DNA of 64,000 nucleotides from Hyphomicrobiales bacterium (GTDB lineage: Bacteria; Pseudomonadota; Alphaproteobacteria; Rhizobiales; Rhizobiaceae): contig UBWZ01000008.1 in NCBI GenBank assembly GCA_900469345.1, forward strand, positions 1-64,000, read 5' to 3'. Below the pieces are notes generated by a model. That model ran no database searches. It saw only the letters and a program-made list of their open reading frames with translations, and was not told the origin of the DNA. Shown in pieces: positions 24,782 to 34,524 of the stretch; positions within the stretch are counted from its first letter, which is position 1, and the number at the start of each line of letters is the position of its first letter. A program made the translations under genes and the position numbers.

Positions 24782-27052
24782 ATGGATATGAACGAAATTA
24801 AAGAGATCTTCTTTCAGGAATGCGAAGAGCAGCTCGCTGAACTGGAATCAGGTCTTCTGAAGCTGAACGACGGGGACCGCGACCCCGAGACGGTCAACGC
24901 CGTTTTTCGCGCCGTTCATTCCATCAAGGGGGGAGCCGGCGCGTTTGGTCTGGACGACCTGGTCGCCTTCGCCCACGTTTTCGAGACCACTCTCGACTGC
25001 GTGCGCTCCAACAAGCTGGAGCCGACGCAGGACGTCCTGAAGGTCATGTTGAAATCGGCTGACGTTCTCGCCGACCTCGTCGCGGCCTCGCGTGACGGCG
25101 GCAGCGTCGACGGATCGAGAACGCGCGGCCTGGTCAAGGAACTGGAAGCGCTCGCCCACGGCGAGGTTCCGGCTCCCAGTCACGAGGCCCCCAAGCCGGC
25201 GGCAAAGGCTGCGCCCGTTGCAGCCAAGGTCGAGCCGCCCAAGCCGACCGACGAAAGCGGCTTCCAGCCGGTACCTTTCACCTTTGACGATTTCGGCTCC
25301 GACGAAGAGCCGCCCATCGAAGGCTCGACCTACGAGATTTCCTTCAAGCCGCGGCGCGAGCTGTATTCCAAGGGCAATGAGGCAGCGCTCCTGCTGCGCG
25401 ACCTGTCCCGGATCGGCGAAATGAGCATCAACTGCGACACGGGATCGCTGCCCGCGCTCGACAAGCTGGACCCGGAAGACTCCTATTTCGGCTGGACGAT
25501 CTCGCTCAAGACCACCAAGAGCGAGGACGACATCCGTTCGGTTTTCGAGTTCGCCGAGTGGGATTGCGATCTCGAGGTCAAGCTTTCCGAAGCCGAAACC
25601 TCCGATGAAGAACTGCCGATGGTGCCGGTACCCTTCGATCTCTCCGCGCTGGACGACGCTCCGGTGATGGAAGACGCGATGGACGACACCACGGCGCAGG
25701 ATGCCGCCGCCGCCGTCGCCGCTGCCGAAACGGCATCGAGCGTGGCCCAGGCTGCCGGCGCTGCCGCCCGCGCCGCAAAGAAGGACACGGCTGCCGCTGC
25801 GGCCGCCGCTGCCCAGAACAATGCCGCCGCCGCTGCGGCTGCCGCCGGCCAGACCATCCGTGTCGACCTCGACCGCGTCGACCGGCTAATCAACCTGGTG
25901 GGCGAACTCGTCATCAACCAGGCCATGCTCTCGCAGAGCGTCATCGAGAACGATGCGACCGGCACTTCTGCCGTCAACATGGGCCTCGACGAACTGCAGC
26001 AACTGACCCGCGAGATCCAGGATTCGGTGATGGCGATCCGCGCCCAGCCGGTCAAGCCCGTCTTCCAGCGCATGTCGCGTATCGTTCGCGAAGTGGCAGA
26101 CATGGTTGGCAAGTCGATCCGCCTGGTCACCGAAGGTGAAAACACCGAAGTCGACAAGACGGTCATCGACAAGCTCGCCGAGCCGCTGACCCACATGATC
26201 CGCAACGCCGTCGACCACGGCATCGAGACGCCGGAAAAGCGCGAAGCCGCCGGCAAGGATCCGGAAGGCACGATCAAGCTGACCGCGAAGCATCGGTCAG
26301 GCCGCATCCTGATCGAGCTGGCCGACGATGGCGCCGGCATCAACCGCGAGCGCGTCAAGCAGAAGGCGATCGACAATGACCTGATCGCCGTCGATGCCAA
26401 CCTGTCGGACGAGGAAATCGACAACCTCATCTTTGCTCCCGGCTTCTCCACCGCCGACAAGATCTCCGACATTTCCGGCCGCGGCGTCGGCATGGACGTG
26501 GTCAAGCGCTCGATCCAGGCGCTCGGCGGACGCATCAACATCTCCTCACGTCCCGGCCTCGGCTCGACCTTCACCATGAGCCTGCCGCTGACGCTCGCCG
26601 TTCTCGACGGCATGGTCGTCACAGTCGCCGGCCAGACCCTGGTCGTGCCGCTGACGGCGATCGTCGAAACGCTTCAGCCGGAAGCATCGGCGATCCACTC
26701 CTTCGGCGCCAACCAGCGGCTGATCTCGATCCGCAACTCCTTCTGCCCGCTGGTGGATGTCGGTCGGATCCTGAACTTCCGCTCCACCCAGGCCAATCCC
26801 GTCGAGGGCGTCGCCCTTCTGGTGGAATCGGAAGGCGGCGGCCAGCGCGCGCTGATGGTCGATGCCATCCAGGGCCAGCGTCAGGTCGTCATCAAGTCTC
26901 TCGAGGCGAACTACACGCACGTGCCGGGCATCGCTGCAGCGACCATTCTCGGTGATGGTCGGGTCGCGCTCATCCTCGACGTCGACGCGGTGGTGTCCGC
27001 ATCGCGGGGCCAGTCGTTGCGGGCTGAAATGTCTCTCGCCGCCACGGGTTGA
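24782..27052 (+). CDS. cheA: Chemotaxis histidine kinase CheA
   Basis: This 756-residue kinase has an HPt domain (1-105) with the phosphorylated H46 in AVHSIKGGAGAFG, a P2-type CheY-binding domain (about 180-275), and a very Ala-rich linker (about 300-360). Dimerisation, the HATPase (NAVDHGIE, DDGAGIN, GRGVGMDVV boxes) and a C-terminal CheW-like domain follow. It phosphorylates CheY1, CheY2 and CheB in response to receptor arrays. It is slightly longer than enteric CheA because of the Ala-rich linker. Its stop lies five bases before the cheW start. Confidence 0.97.
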   Translation: MDMNEIKEIFFQECEEQLAELESGLLKLNDGDRDPETVNAVFRAVHSIKGGAGAFGLDDLVAFAHVFETTLDCVRSNKLEPTQDVLKVMLKSADVLADLVAASRDGGSVDGSRTRGLVKELEALAHGEVPAPSHEAPKPAAKAAPVAAKVEPPKPTDESGFQPVPFTFDDFGSDEEPPIEGSTYEISFKPRRELYSKGNEAALLLRDLSRIGEMSINCDTGSLPALDKLDPEDSYFGWTISLKTTKSEDDIRSVFEFAEWDCDLEVKLSEAETSDEELPMVPVPFDLSALDDAPVMEDAMDDTTAQDAAAAVAAAETASSVAQAAGAAARAAKKDTAAAAAAAAQNNAAAAAAAAGQTIRVDLDRVDRLINLVGELVINQAMLSQSVIENDATGTSAVNMGLDELQQLTREIQDSVMAIRAQPVKPVFQRMSRIVREVADMVGKSIRLVTEGENTEVDKTVIDKLAEPLTHMIRNAVDHGIETPEKREAAGKDPEGTIKLTAKHRSGRILIELADDGAGINRERVKQKAIDNDLIAVDANLSDEEIDNLIFAPGFSTADKISDISGRGVGMDVVKRSIQALGGRINISSRPGLGSTFTMSLPLTLAVLDGMVVTVAGQTLVVPLTAIVETLQPEASAIHSFGANQRLISIRNSFCPLVDVGRILNFRSTQANPVEGVALLVESEGGGQRALMVDAIQGQRQVVIKSLEANYTHVPGIAAATILGDGRVALILDVDAVVSASRGQSLRAEMSLAATG

Positions 27053-27057
27053 TAGGT

Positions 27058-27525
27058 ATGTCTTACGCCGCAAAAACTCTTGTTCAGGGAAACCGGGAGC
27101 TGATCGCTTTCAGGATCGGTGGTCAGGAATTCTGCGTCAACATCATGTCCGTCCGCGAGATCCGCGGATGGACGAAAGCGACGCCCATGCCGCATGCTCC
27201 GGCCTACGTCCTGGGTGTCATCAATCTGCGCGGCGCCGTGCTGCCGATCGTCGATCTGTCGGCCCGGCTCGGCATGAAGGAAGCGGAGCCGACGGCCCGT
27301 CACGTCATCATCGTGGCGCAGATGCGCGAACGGGTGGTCGGTCTTCTCGTCGAGGCCGTCTCCGACATACTCACCATAACGGACGAGAATATTCAGCCCG
27401 TGCCCGAAGTCTCCTCGGATCTGGAGCGGCAGTATGCCCAAGGCATCCTCGCCATCGACAAGCGGATGATCTGCATGATCGAACTGGAATCCCTATTCCG
27501 GGAAAAGGAAAGTGAAGCGGCATGA
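27058..27525 (+). CDS. cheW: Chemotaxis coupling protein CheW
   Basis: This 155-residue CheW is an SH3-like coupling protein joining receptors and CheA. FRIGGQEFCVNIMSVREIRG and VINLRGAVLPIVDLSARLG are family hallmarks. ATG 27058 is preferred over an in-frame start at 27049 that overlaps cheA. It ends inside the ATGA that starts cheR. Confidence 0.95.
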   Translation: MSYAAKTLVQGNRELIAFRIGGQEFCVNIMSVREIRGWTKATPMPHAPAYVLGVINLRGAVLPIVDLSARLGMKEAEPTARHVIIVAQMRERVVGLLVEAVSDILTITDENIQPVPEVSSDLERQYAQGILAIDKRMICMIELESLFREKESEAA

Positions 27526-28430
27526 AGGCTTTGGGTGCAATCGATACGAGGCAGTCTCCCGACGAGATCCTCGCCAGCGGCGAATATCCGCTGACCCGCC
27601 GCGACCTGACCGAGATCGCAGCGATGATCTATTCGGACGCCGGGATCTTCCTCAACGATTCCAAGGCATCGCTCGTCTATTCGAGATTGTCCAAGCACAT
27701 CCGCTCGCTCGGACTGCGCGGCTTCAGGGATTACATCGAGCTCGTCTCCTCGCAGCAGGGCGCCGGAGAGCGGCGCGAAATGTTGTCTTACCTGACAACC
27801 AACTTCACGCGCTTCTTTCGCGAAAACCATCATTTCGAGCATCTCCGCGACGAGGTTCTGCCGGGCCTGATTGCGCGGGCCAAGAGCGGTGGACGGGTTC
27901 GCATCTGGTCGGCCGCCTGTTCGGACGGGCAGGAGCCCTATTCGATCGCGCTGACCGTGCTGTCGCTGCTGCCGAACGCCGTCGACTACGACTTCCGCAT
28001 CCTGGCAACCGACATCGACCCCAAGATCCTGGCGCTCGCCCGGGCCGGTGTCTACGACGAGAACGCGTTGGAGACCGTCACGCCCGCCATGCGCAAGCAG
28101 TGGTTCAGGGAAGTCGATGCGAACGGCCGTCGCCGTTACCAGGTGGATGATCGCTTGAAGAAGCTGATCACCTTCAACGAACTCAACCTCATGTCGCAAT
28201 GGCCGTTCAAGGGAGGATTCGATGTTATCTTTTGCCGGAATGTCGTCATCTATTTCGATGAGCCGACACAGGTGAAGATCTGGTCGCGTTTCTCCTCGCT
28301 GCTGCCCCAGGGCGGCCATCTCTACATCGGCCACTCCGAACGCGTGTCGGGCGATGCGAAGAACAACTTCGACAATATCGGCATCACCACCTACCGCTAC
28401 ACCGGTAAACCCGCGGGGAGGTCGGCATGA
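27522..28430 (+). CDS. cheR: Chemotaxis methyltransferase CheR
   Basis: This 302-residue enzyme transfers methyl groups from S-adenosylmethionine to receptor glutamates. It has the N-terminal helical domain, then the SAM site ([15 protein letters not shown]), a TDIDPKIL acidic loop, [20 protein letters not shown] and the C-terminal HSERVSGD. It overlaps cheW by four bases and cheB by four bases. Confidence 0.97.
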   Translation: MKALGAIDTRQSPDEILASGEYPLTRRDLTEIAAMIYSDAGIFLNDSKASLVYSRLSKHIRSLGLRGFRDYIELVSSQQGAGERREMLSYLTTNFTRFFRENHHFEHLRDEVLPGLIARAKSGGRVRIWSAACSDGQEPYSIALTVLSLLPNAVDYDFRILATDIDPKILALARAGVYDENALETVTPAMRKQWFREVDANGRRRYQVDDRLKKLITFNELNLMSQWPFKGGFDVIFCRNVVIYFDEPTQVKIWSRFSSLLPQGGHLYIGHSERVSGDAKNNFDNIGITTYRYTGKPAGRSA

Positions 28431-29467
28431 GCTCACCCGCACGCGTCCTCGTCGTCGATGATTCACCGACCATGCGCGGCCTGATCACCGCCGTCCTCAA
28501 TGCGGACCCGGAAGTAAACGTCATCGGCCAGGCCGGCGACGCGATGGAGGCGCGCGCCGCCATCAAGCAGCTCAACCCCGATGTGGTGACGCTGGATATC
28601 GAGATGCCGAACATGAACGGGCTCGAATTCCTGGAAAAGATCATGCGCCTGCGGCCCATGCCGGTGATCATGGTCTCGACCATGACCCATCAGGGTGCCA
28701 ATGCCTCGCTGGCCGCTCTGGAAATCGGTGCTTTCGACTGTGTCGGGAAACCGGTGCCCGGCGACCGGCATCCCTTCTTCGACCTGGCTGAAAAGGTGAA
28801 GGCGGCAGCACGGTCCGCTCATCGCCGGACGGCGCAATCTGAGGTGCCGGCGATCAGCCCGGCGGCCGGCTACAAGGTCGGGCGCAAGGTTGTCGCGATC
28901 GGTTCTTCCACAGGGGGAGTGGAAGCACTGATCACGGTGCTGCAAAAGTTTCCGCAGAACTGCCCACCGACAGTAATCACTCAACATATGCCTTCCACGT
29001 TTACGAAAAGTTTTGCCGAAAGGCTTAATCGTATCTGCGCTCCTGTCGTGCAGGAAGCGACCGATGGTGCACGTCTGGAGATCGGAAAGATCTACCTGGC
29101 ACCCGGTGGCGATAGGCACTTGCAGGTGGTCAATCCGTCAGCGCCATGCTGCCGGCTGGTCGAGAGGGACCCCGTCAATGGCCATAGGCCTTCGGTGGAT
29201 GTCCTGTTCGAATCGGTGGCGGAACTCGCAGGCCGAAATGCCGTGGGGGTGATCCTCACCGGCATGGGTCGAGACGGGGCGTCTGGACTGCTCAAGATGC
29301 GCGCCGCCGGTGCGCGGACTGTCGGCCAGAACGAAAAGACCTGTGTGGTCTACGGCATGCCGCGAGTGGCCTACGAGATTGGGGCCGTCGAGCTGCAACT
29401 GCCGCTGGGCTCCATAGGAGAAGAAGTGTTGAAGTTAACTGCCGCCCGAAAAGAAGGTGCTGAATAA
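28427..29467 (+). CDS. cheB: Chemotaxis methylesterase CheB
   Basis: This 346-residue response regulator-esterase removes receptor methyl groups. The receiver domain has D57 in [12 protein letters not shown]. The esterase domain has the catalytic Ser in IGSSTGG, the His in ITQHMP and the Asp in GMGRDGA. It overlaps cheR by four bases, and its last base pairs into the cheY2 start (TAATG), so the operon is continuous. Confidence 0.97.
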   Translation: MSSPARVLVVDDSPTMRGLITAVLNADPEVNVIGQAGDAMEARAAIKQLNPDVVTLDIEMPNMNGLEFLEKIMRLRPMPVIMVSTMTHQGANASLAALEIGAFDCVGKPVPGDRHPFFDLAEKVKAAARSAHRRTAQSEVPAISPAAGYKVGRKVVAIGSSTGGVEALITVLQKFPQNCPPTVITQHMPSTFTKSFAERLNRICAPVVQEATDGARLEIGKIYLAPGGDRHLQVVNPSAPCCRLVERDPVNGHRPSVDVLFESVAELAGRNAVGVILTGMGRDGASGLLKMRAAGARTVGQNEKTCVVYGMPRVAYEIGAVELQLPLGSIGEEVLKLTAARKEGAE

Positions 29468-29856
29468 TGTCCCTCGCTGAAAAAATCAAAGTACTGATCG
29501 TGGACGATCAGGTCACTAGCCGCCTGCTGCTCAGCGATGCTCTGACACAGCTGGGTTTCAAGCAGATCACTGCAGCCGGCGACGGCGAACAGGGCCTGAA
29601 GATCATGACCGAACAGCCCCATCACCTGGTGATCTCCGACTTCAACATGCCGAAAATGGATGGCATCAACTTCCTTCAGGCTGTTCGCGCCAACCCGAAC
29701 ACCAAGAAGGCAGCGTTTATCATCCTGACGGCCCAGGGCGACCGCGCACTGGTGCAGAAGGCGGCCTCGCTCGGCGCCAACAATGTTCTGGCCAAGCCGT
29801 TCACGATCGAAAAGATGAAAGCCGCCATCGAAGCGGTATTCGGAGCGCTAAAATGA
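29467..29856 (+). CDS. cheY2: Response regulator CheY2 (motor-binding type)
   Basis: This is a 129-residue receiver with D13/D14, the phospho-acceptor D58 in [11 protein letters not shown], a Thr in ILTAQGD and the Lys in AKPF. By position after cheB it corresponds to S. meliloti CheY2, which acts on the flagellar motor to change rotation speed. It overlaps cheB by one base and cheD by four. Confidence 0.95.
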   Translation: MSLAEKIKVLIVDDQVTSRLLLSDALTQLGFKQITAAGDGEQGLKIMTEQPHHLVISDFNMPKMDGINFLQAVRANPNTKKAAFIILTAQGDRALVQKAASLGANNVLAKPFTIEKMKAAIEAVFGALK

Positions 29857-30410
29857 ATGACGCGGCCACGGCCAAGCGCCTTCATATCATTCAGGGCGAA
29901 TACAAGGTCGTAAACGATCCGAACGTCGTGCTTTCGACGATCCTTGGCTCGTGCGTGGCTGCCTGTCTGCGTGATCCTGTCGCCGGTGTCGGCGGCATGA
30001 ACCACTTCCTGCTTCCCGGCAGTGTCGAGGCGATGGCCGCCGGTGGAGACGCCACCCGCTACGGCGTTCATCTGATGGAACTTCTGATCAACGGGCTGCT
30101 TAAGCAGGGTGCGCGGCGCGACCGCCTGGAAGCCAAGGTGTTCGGAGGCGCAAAGACGATTGCGAGCTTCTCGAACGTCGGCGAACAGAACGCGGCCTTT
30201 GCCATGCAGTTCCTGAGGGACGAAGGCATATCGGTCGTCGGCTCTTCGACCGGTGGCGACACCGGGCGCAAGCTGGAGTTCTGGCCTGTAAGCGGCCGGG
30301 CACGCCAGTATCCGCTGACCGGAGCTGAAGCCCAGAGGACCGTTGCGCTGGAAAGCCGTCCGGTTCGCACACCGCCGAAGCCGGTCGACAACTCTATCGA
30401 ATTCTTCTGA
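29853..30410 (+). CDS. cheD: Receptor deamidase CheD
   Basis: This 185-residue CheD deamidates receptor glutamines. The catalytic Cys is in [11 protein letters not shown] and the His in GGMNHFLLP, both conserved. The Thr/Gly-rich [16 protein letters not shown] segment completes the family pattern. The C-terminus is slightly extended. It is followed by cheT after 31 bases. Confidence 0.96.
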   Translation: MNDAATAKRLHIIQGEYKVVNDPNVVLSTILGSCVAACLRDPVAGVGGMNHFLLPGSVEAMAAGGDATRYGVHLMELLINGLLKQGARRDRLEAKVFGGAKTIASFSNVGEQNAAFAMQFLRDEGISVVGSSTGGDTGRKLEFWPVSGRARQYPLTGAEAQRTVALESRPVRTPPKPVDNSIEFF

Positions 30411-30441
30411 TCTCAATTCTTCGCAGGAAGCAGCGAAAGCC

Positions 30442-30831
30442 ATGAACAACATCGTTAAGCCTTCGAAAGCCTCCATCGACGAAGCCCTTCCCGACGTCCT
30501 CATGCGGCTGGTGTCCGAGCTGCATGACGTTGCCTATCTGATCGAACGCATCGAGCCGCAGCTCCTGGAGCTTGGCGGCGATGAGCTGATGATGACCAAC
30601 GAAAGCATGAAGGTCCTGCAGGGGATCGACCTTGCCGTCCAGAAGACGCGCGGCCTGGCTGAATTTGTGGACACCATCACCTCCACCATTCCCGACACCT
30701 GGACGGTGGATGTTTCGACGGCGCTCAGCCTGGTCAAGCTTGCCGACATGCAGAAGGCGCTGGCGTCCGGTCTGCGCCACGGTCATTCCCAGCCGCTGAA
30801 CAAGGCAGCAGGCGACTTCGACTTCTTCTGA
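30442..30831 (+). CDS. cheT: Chemotaxis protein CheT
   Basis: This 129-residue helical protein (MNNIVKPSKASIDEALPDV...) is the last gene of the che operon, in the place of S. meliloti cheT (formerly orf10), a small protein reported to take part in CheR-linked signalling. Long helices and a CheZ-like QPLNKAAGDFDFF acidic/Phe end are visible. That resemblance to CheZ tails is my reading, not proof. An open frame upstream is ignored because it overlaps cheD and is Arg/Ser-rich. Confidence 0.85.
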   Translation: MNNIVKPSKASIDEALPDVLMRLVSELHDVAYLIERIEPQLLELGGDELMMTNESMKVLQGIDLAVQKTRGLAEFVDTITSTIPDTWTVDVSTALSLVKLADMQKALASGLRHGHSQPLNKAAGDFDFF

Positions 30832-30969
30832 TCGACGGGCGCCGCCCCGCGAAGCTGCCTTCGGTCGCCCCGGTCAATCCGGCTTTCCCGAAACGCTCGC
30901 ACAAGCTTCGACCCATACAGTCGTGTCGGGCATAAGCTCGATATTCATGATTGGCTGTGTGGGAACAGA

Positions 30970-32649
30970 ATGAATCTGTTAGCGCAATTTTCAAATATTA
31001 CTAAAAACCTGGCCAATCTCGGCCAGACGCGATTGATCGCGCTGGCTTCAGTCGGTGTTGTTTCCATTGCCATCGTTCTTGCCGCGGCTCTTTATGTAAA
31101 CAAGCCCGCGTACGAGACCCTTTATGTCGGGTTGGAGAATTCCGACCTGAACCAGGTCAGCATCGCGCTGGCCGAGGCGAGTTTGCCCTTCCAGGTCGGA
31201 ACGGACGGCACCAGCATCCAGGTCCCGGTGGGGACCACGGGGCAGGCGAGACTTCTGCTGGCCGACAAGGGCCTGCCGAACAGTGCCAATGCAGGCTACG
31301 AGCTTTTCGACAATGTCGGGTCCCTCGGCCTGACCTCCTTCATGCAGGAAGTGACACGCGTCCGCGCCCTCGAAGGCGAAATCGGCCGCACCATCCAGCA
31401 GATCAACGGTGTCTCCGCGGCGCGCGTTCATATCGTCATGCCGGATGTCGGCAACTTCCGGCGCGGCGAGCAGAAGCCGACCGCCTCGGTGATGATCCGC
31501 GCAAGTTCGACCGCTGGCCGCAAGGCCGCGTCCTCGATTCGCCATCTGGTCGCGTCGGCAGTCCCGGGTCTCGATGTGGACGACGTGACGATCCTCGATT
31601 CGACCGGACAGCTGCTGGCCTCGGGTGACGACGGTACCAACAACCAGGCGACCCGGTCGCTCGGCGTGGTCCAGTCGGTGCAGCAGGAAATCGAGAGCAA
31701 TATCGACAAGGCTCTTGCCCCCTTCCTCGGCATGGACAACTTCCGCTCCAGCGTCACGGCGTCCCTCAACACGGACAGCCAGCAGATCCAGGAGACCACC
31801 TTCGATCCCAATTCGCGGGTGGAACGCTCCGTCCGCACGACGAAGGAAGCGAACAAGTCGCAGCAGAGCCAGAAGGACAGCGCGGCGACGGTGGAACAGA
31901 ACGTGCCGCAGGCCGCGCCCGATGCCGGTGGCGCCAATGGCCCGCTGTCGTCCGATCAGTCCGACAAGAAGGAAGAGCAGACCAACTACGAGATCAACCA
32001 GAAGACCACGGCCACGACCCGCAACGGCTACCAGATCGAGAAGGTTTCGATCGCCGTCGTCGTCAACAAGGGCCGGATTGCCAAGATGGTCGGCGAACCT
32101 GCCGACCAGGCCAAGGTCGATGCCTATCTCGCCGAGATGCAGAAGATCGTGGCATCGGCTGCCGGCATCAACCAGGGCCGCGGCGACGTCGTCACCCTGA
32201 CGGCCATGGACTTCGTCGAGACCCAGTTGCTGGACGATGCGGCCGGCGGCCCGGGTATGATGGAGGTGCTCAACCGCAACATCGGCGGCATCATCAACTC
32301 GCTCGCATTCGTCCTGGTCGCCTTCCTCGTTGTCTGGCTTGGCCTGCGCCCGCTGATCCGCAGCGTCGGTGGCGGCAGCCCGGCACTGGCTGGCGAGACG
32401 GCAACAGAAGGCGCCGGCCTGGAACTTCCCGACTTCTCGCCCGGTGGTGCAAGCCCGGCTCTCATGGACGGCTTCGGCTCCGACTTCGGCTTCGACAGTT
32501 CGGACGATCTCCTGGGCGGTGCCGAAGAAGGCGGTTTCAACCGCCGCGTCAAGGAAGGCCCCGAAAAGAGACTGTCCCGCATGGTGGAGATCTCCGAGGA
32601 GCGCGCCGCCAAGATCCTTCGCAAGTGGGCCGTCGACCAGGCTGCCTGA
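30970..32649 (+). CDS. fliF: Flagellar MS-ring protein FliF
   Basis: This 559-residue protein forms the membrane-supramembrane ring at the base of the flagellum. It has an N-terminal membrane helix (about residues 20-45), YscJ/FliF ring modules (VSAARVHIVMPD, EKVSIAVVVNKG), a second helix (LAFVLVAFLVVWLGL) and a C-terminal cytoplasmic tail for FliG (RMVEISEERAAKILRKW). Length and order are normal. It follows the che operon after 138 bases and ends at a strong terminator. Confidence 0.97.
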   Translation: MNLLAQFSNITKNLANLGQTRLIALASVGVVSIAIVLAAALYVNKPAYETLYVGLENSDLNQVSIALAEASLPFQVGTDGTSIQVPVGTTGQARLLLADKGLPNSANAGYELFDNVGSLGLTSFMQEVTRVRALEGEIGRTIQQINGVSAARVHIVMPDVGNFRRGEQKPTASVMIRASSTAGRKAASSIRHLVASAVPGLDVDDVTILDSTGQLLASGDDGTNNQATRSLGVVQSVQQEIESNIDKALAPFLGMDNFRSSVTASLNTDSQQIQETTFDPNSRVERSVRTTKEANKSQQSQKDSAATVEQNVPQAAPDAGGANGPLSSDQSDKKEEQTNYEINQKTTATTRNGYQIEKVSIAVVVNKGRIAKMVGEPADQAKVDAYLAEMQKIVASAAGINQGRGDVVTLTAMDFVETQLLDDAAGGPGMMEVLNRNIGGIINSLAFVLVAFLVVWLGLRPLIRSVGGGSPALAGETATEGAGLELPDFSPGGASPALMDGFGSDFGFDSSDDLLGGAEEGGFNRRVKEGPEKRLSRMVEISEERAAKILRKWAVDQAA

Positions 32650-32673
32650 AGCGGAATCACGCACTTATGATCG

Positions 32674-32701
32674 AAAAGGCCAGGCGTATGCCTGGCCTTT
32701 T
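32674..32701 (+). terminator. Intrinsic terminator after fliF
   Basis: Twelve-base perfect arms AAAAGGCCAGGC (32674-32685) and GCCTGGCCTTTT (32690-32701) flank a GTAT loop and end in a T-run. This is a textbook intrinsic terminator closing the che-fliF transcript. Confidence 0.9.
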
Positions 32702-33004
32702 CTGTTGGGGGCGAGGCCGGAATTGCTTCCTGTCATGGTTGTTGGCGAATCAGGTGCCCATTTGCCGCAATTGGGGAAATAATGTGTTGGACCGATGGCT
32801 TTTCCTCCGATGTTTCCTAGAATGACTTTGATTCGTGCGGTAGTCCCGGGATCGTCTGTGAAGGCTGGTTCAACCGTCGCTCACGCGGTGGCCGTGTCTG
32901 ATAAGGCAGTCGGTGCCGTGGTAGTGCCGGGCCAGGATCGACAAACGTCCTCGAAGCATGCCGATGCGCGGTTTGGCCGCGCCTGGGCAAGGAGCAGATA
33001 GCGG
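32702..33004. promoter_or_regulatory. Upstream region of visN
   Basis: About 300 bases lie between the fliF terminator and visN. Short open frames here do not look coding. The region must hold the visNR promoter; I see no clear sigma-70 pair. Confidence 0.35.
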
Positions 33005-33742
33005 ATGGAGTTGCCAGGGCCAGACGTGAAATCAGGAGGGCGAGCCTATATGGAGCCCGCTGGTTCGAAGATTATCTCGAGAGAGCATTTGGTGCGGCGG
33101 CTTGCCGTGGCGAGCGGCTCGAACAACGTCCAGGCGATGATGCGACTTCTGGCGGATTACGTCGGCGCCTCGCATTTCCTGTTGGCCCGATACGACCTTA
33201 TCCAGGAACAGGGCCTCGACTTCATCGTCACCTCCAACTGGCCTTTCGATCTCGTCCGCCGGCTGGGCTCCGATCTGGCGAGCGGCTACGCCCGCTCCAC
33301 CGAACTCGAGAAATGTCTCTCCCTGTTGACGCCGAGCTTTGCGCTGCTGCCCGACGACATCATCCCGCCCGACGAGATCAGCAGGCAATACTGTGCTCTC
33401 ACCTTTTGCGTCGGCCGTACGCGGTTTTCGTTGATGCTGCTCTTCCGGGAGGGGATCATTCTGTCGCAGGAGCGCCTGCGCGAGGTAGGGCTGTTTTCCG
33501 CCTATGGCGCCAGCTTTGCGGAAGCGCGCGACGCCAAGGCGGAGCGCGATTTCGAACTGACCGAACGCGAGCTCGAATGCCTGTTCTGGATCGCCGAAGG
33601 CAAGACCAGCGACGAGATCGCGGTCATTCTCGGCATATCCCGCAATACGATCAACAACTACATCACCAGCGTCATGCGCAAGACTGCGACGAAGACCCGG
33701 TCGGAAGCGATCGCTTACGCCGTCCGTAACAATCTTGTTTGA
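33005..33742 (+). CDS. visN: Motility master regulator VisN (LuxR family)
   Basis: This 245-residue protein has an N-terminal autoinducer-binding-like domain (about residues 20-170) and a C-terminal LuxR-type HTH (LTERELECLFWIAEGKTSDEI, then SRNTINNYI). With VisR it forms the global activator of flagellar, motility and chemotaxis genes in S. meliloti and relatives. The pair sits between fliF and the flhB group exactly as in that species. ATG 33005 is used. The ligand is unknown. Confidence 0.93.
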   Translation: MELPGPDVKSGGRAYMEPAGSKIISREHLVRRLAVASGSNNVQAMMRLLADYVGASHFLLARYDLIQEQGLDFIVTSNWPFDLVRRLGSDLASGYARSTELEKCLSLLTPSFALLPDDIIPPDEISRQYCALTFCVGRTRFSLMLLFREGIILSQERLREVGLFSAYGASFAEARDAKAERDFELTERELECLFWIAEGKTSDEIAVILGISRNTINNYITSVMRKTATKTRSEAIAYAVRNNLV

Positions 33743-33762
33743 CGAAAAGCGAAGGGGACACG

Positions 33763-34509
33763 ATGGGCTACACGCGCAGCGGCATGGCGGATGGACCGGG
33801 CACGATCCAGAATCTTCGCCTTCAGCGTGCTGCCAGCCGCTCGGACGTGTTCCCCAAGCTCGTGGCCATGCAGAAGAACCTCAGGGCACGCCATTTCGCC
33901 GTGTTTCGCGTCGCCGGCGCCGGCCTGCCGAACAAGCGCAAGCTGATCTGCGAGCTGGAAAACTGGGGTCCGGGGGGCATCGAACAGCAAGCCGAGCTGA
34001 TGTCGGCCTATGGCGACATCTTCCTCGATCACATCGAGGTCTCCATCCTGCCGCTGATCTGGAACGGCTCGCAGAATGCCAGCTTTGCGGAGGCCGGTGA
34101 GTTCTCGCCGCTGATCCGCCGGCTGGAATCCAAGATGGTGGGATTTTCCGGCATTGCGTTTCCGGTAAGACTTGGCGCGCTCGGCAACGGCTATGTGAGC
34201 TTCCTGGCAAGCGCCATCGATCTCAGCAGCGACCTGATCATCGACCAGCATGTGCGCAGCTGTCAGGTCATGATGGACCTGCTTGCGCTCGACGAACGGC
34301 GCACCGTACCGGCGGAGACGCTGAGCGAGCGTGAGATCGCCTGCCTCCAACTTGCCGGCGACGGTCGCATCAGCGAAGAAATCGCAGAGAAGCTGGGGCT
34401 CTCGGTGCATACGGTCAACGCCTATCTCGGATCGGCCACCATCAAGCTCGATTCGGTCAACCGGATCCAGGCGATCGCAAAGGCGATCCGCCTCGGATAT
34501 ATCCACTAA
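33763..34509 (+). CDS. visR: Motility master regulator VisR (LuxR family)
   Basis: This 248-residue partner of VisN has the same layout, with an N-terminal sensor-like domain and an HTH at the end (LSEREIACLQLAGDGRISEEI, then SVHTVNAYLG). ATG 33763 follows GAAGGGGA, a good ribosome site. It lies 20 bases after visN, so they are co-transcribed. It converges with the DUF1217 gene, whose stop is only 15 bases away. Confidence 0.92.
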   Translation: MGYTRSGMADGPGTIQNLRLQRAASRSDVFPKLVAMQKNLRARHFAVFRVAGAGLPNKRKLICELENWGPGGIEQQAELMSAYGDIFLDHIEVSILPLIWNGSQNASFAEAGEFSPLIRRLESKMVGFSGIAFPVRLGALGNGYVSFLASAIDLSSDLIIDQHVRSCQVMMDLLALDERRTVPAETLSEREIACLQLAGDGRISEEIAEKLGLSVHTVNAYLGSATIKLDSVNRIQAIAKAIRLGYIH

Positions 34510-34524
34510 GGGCGTGACGTCGGC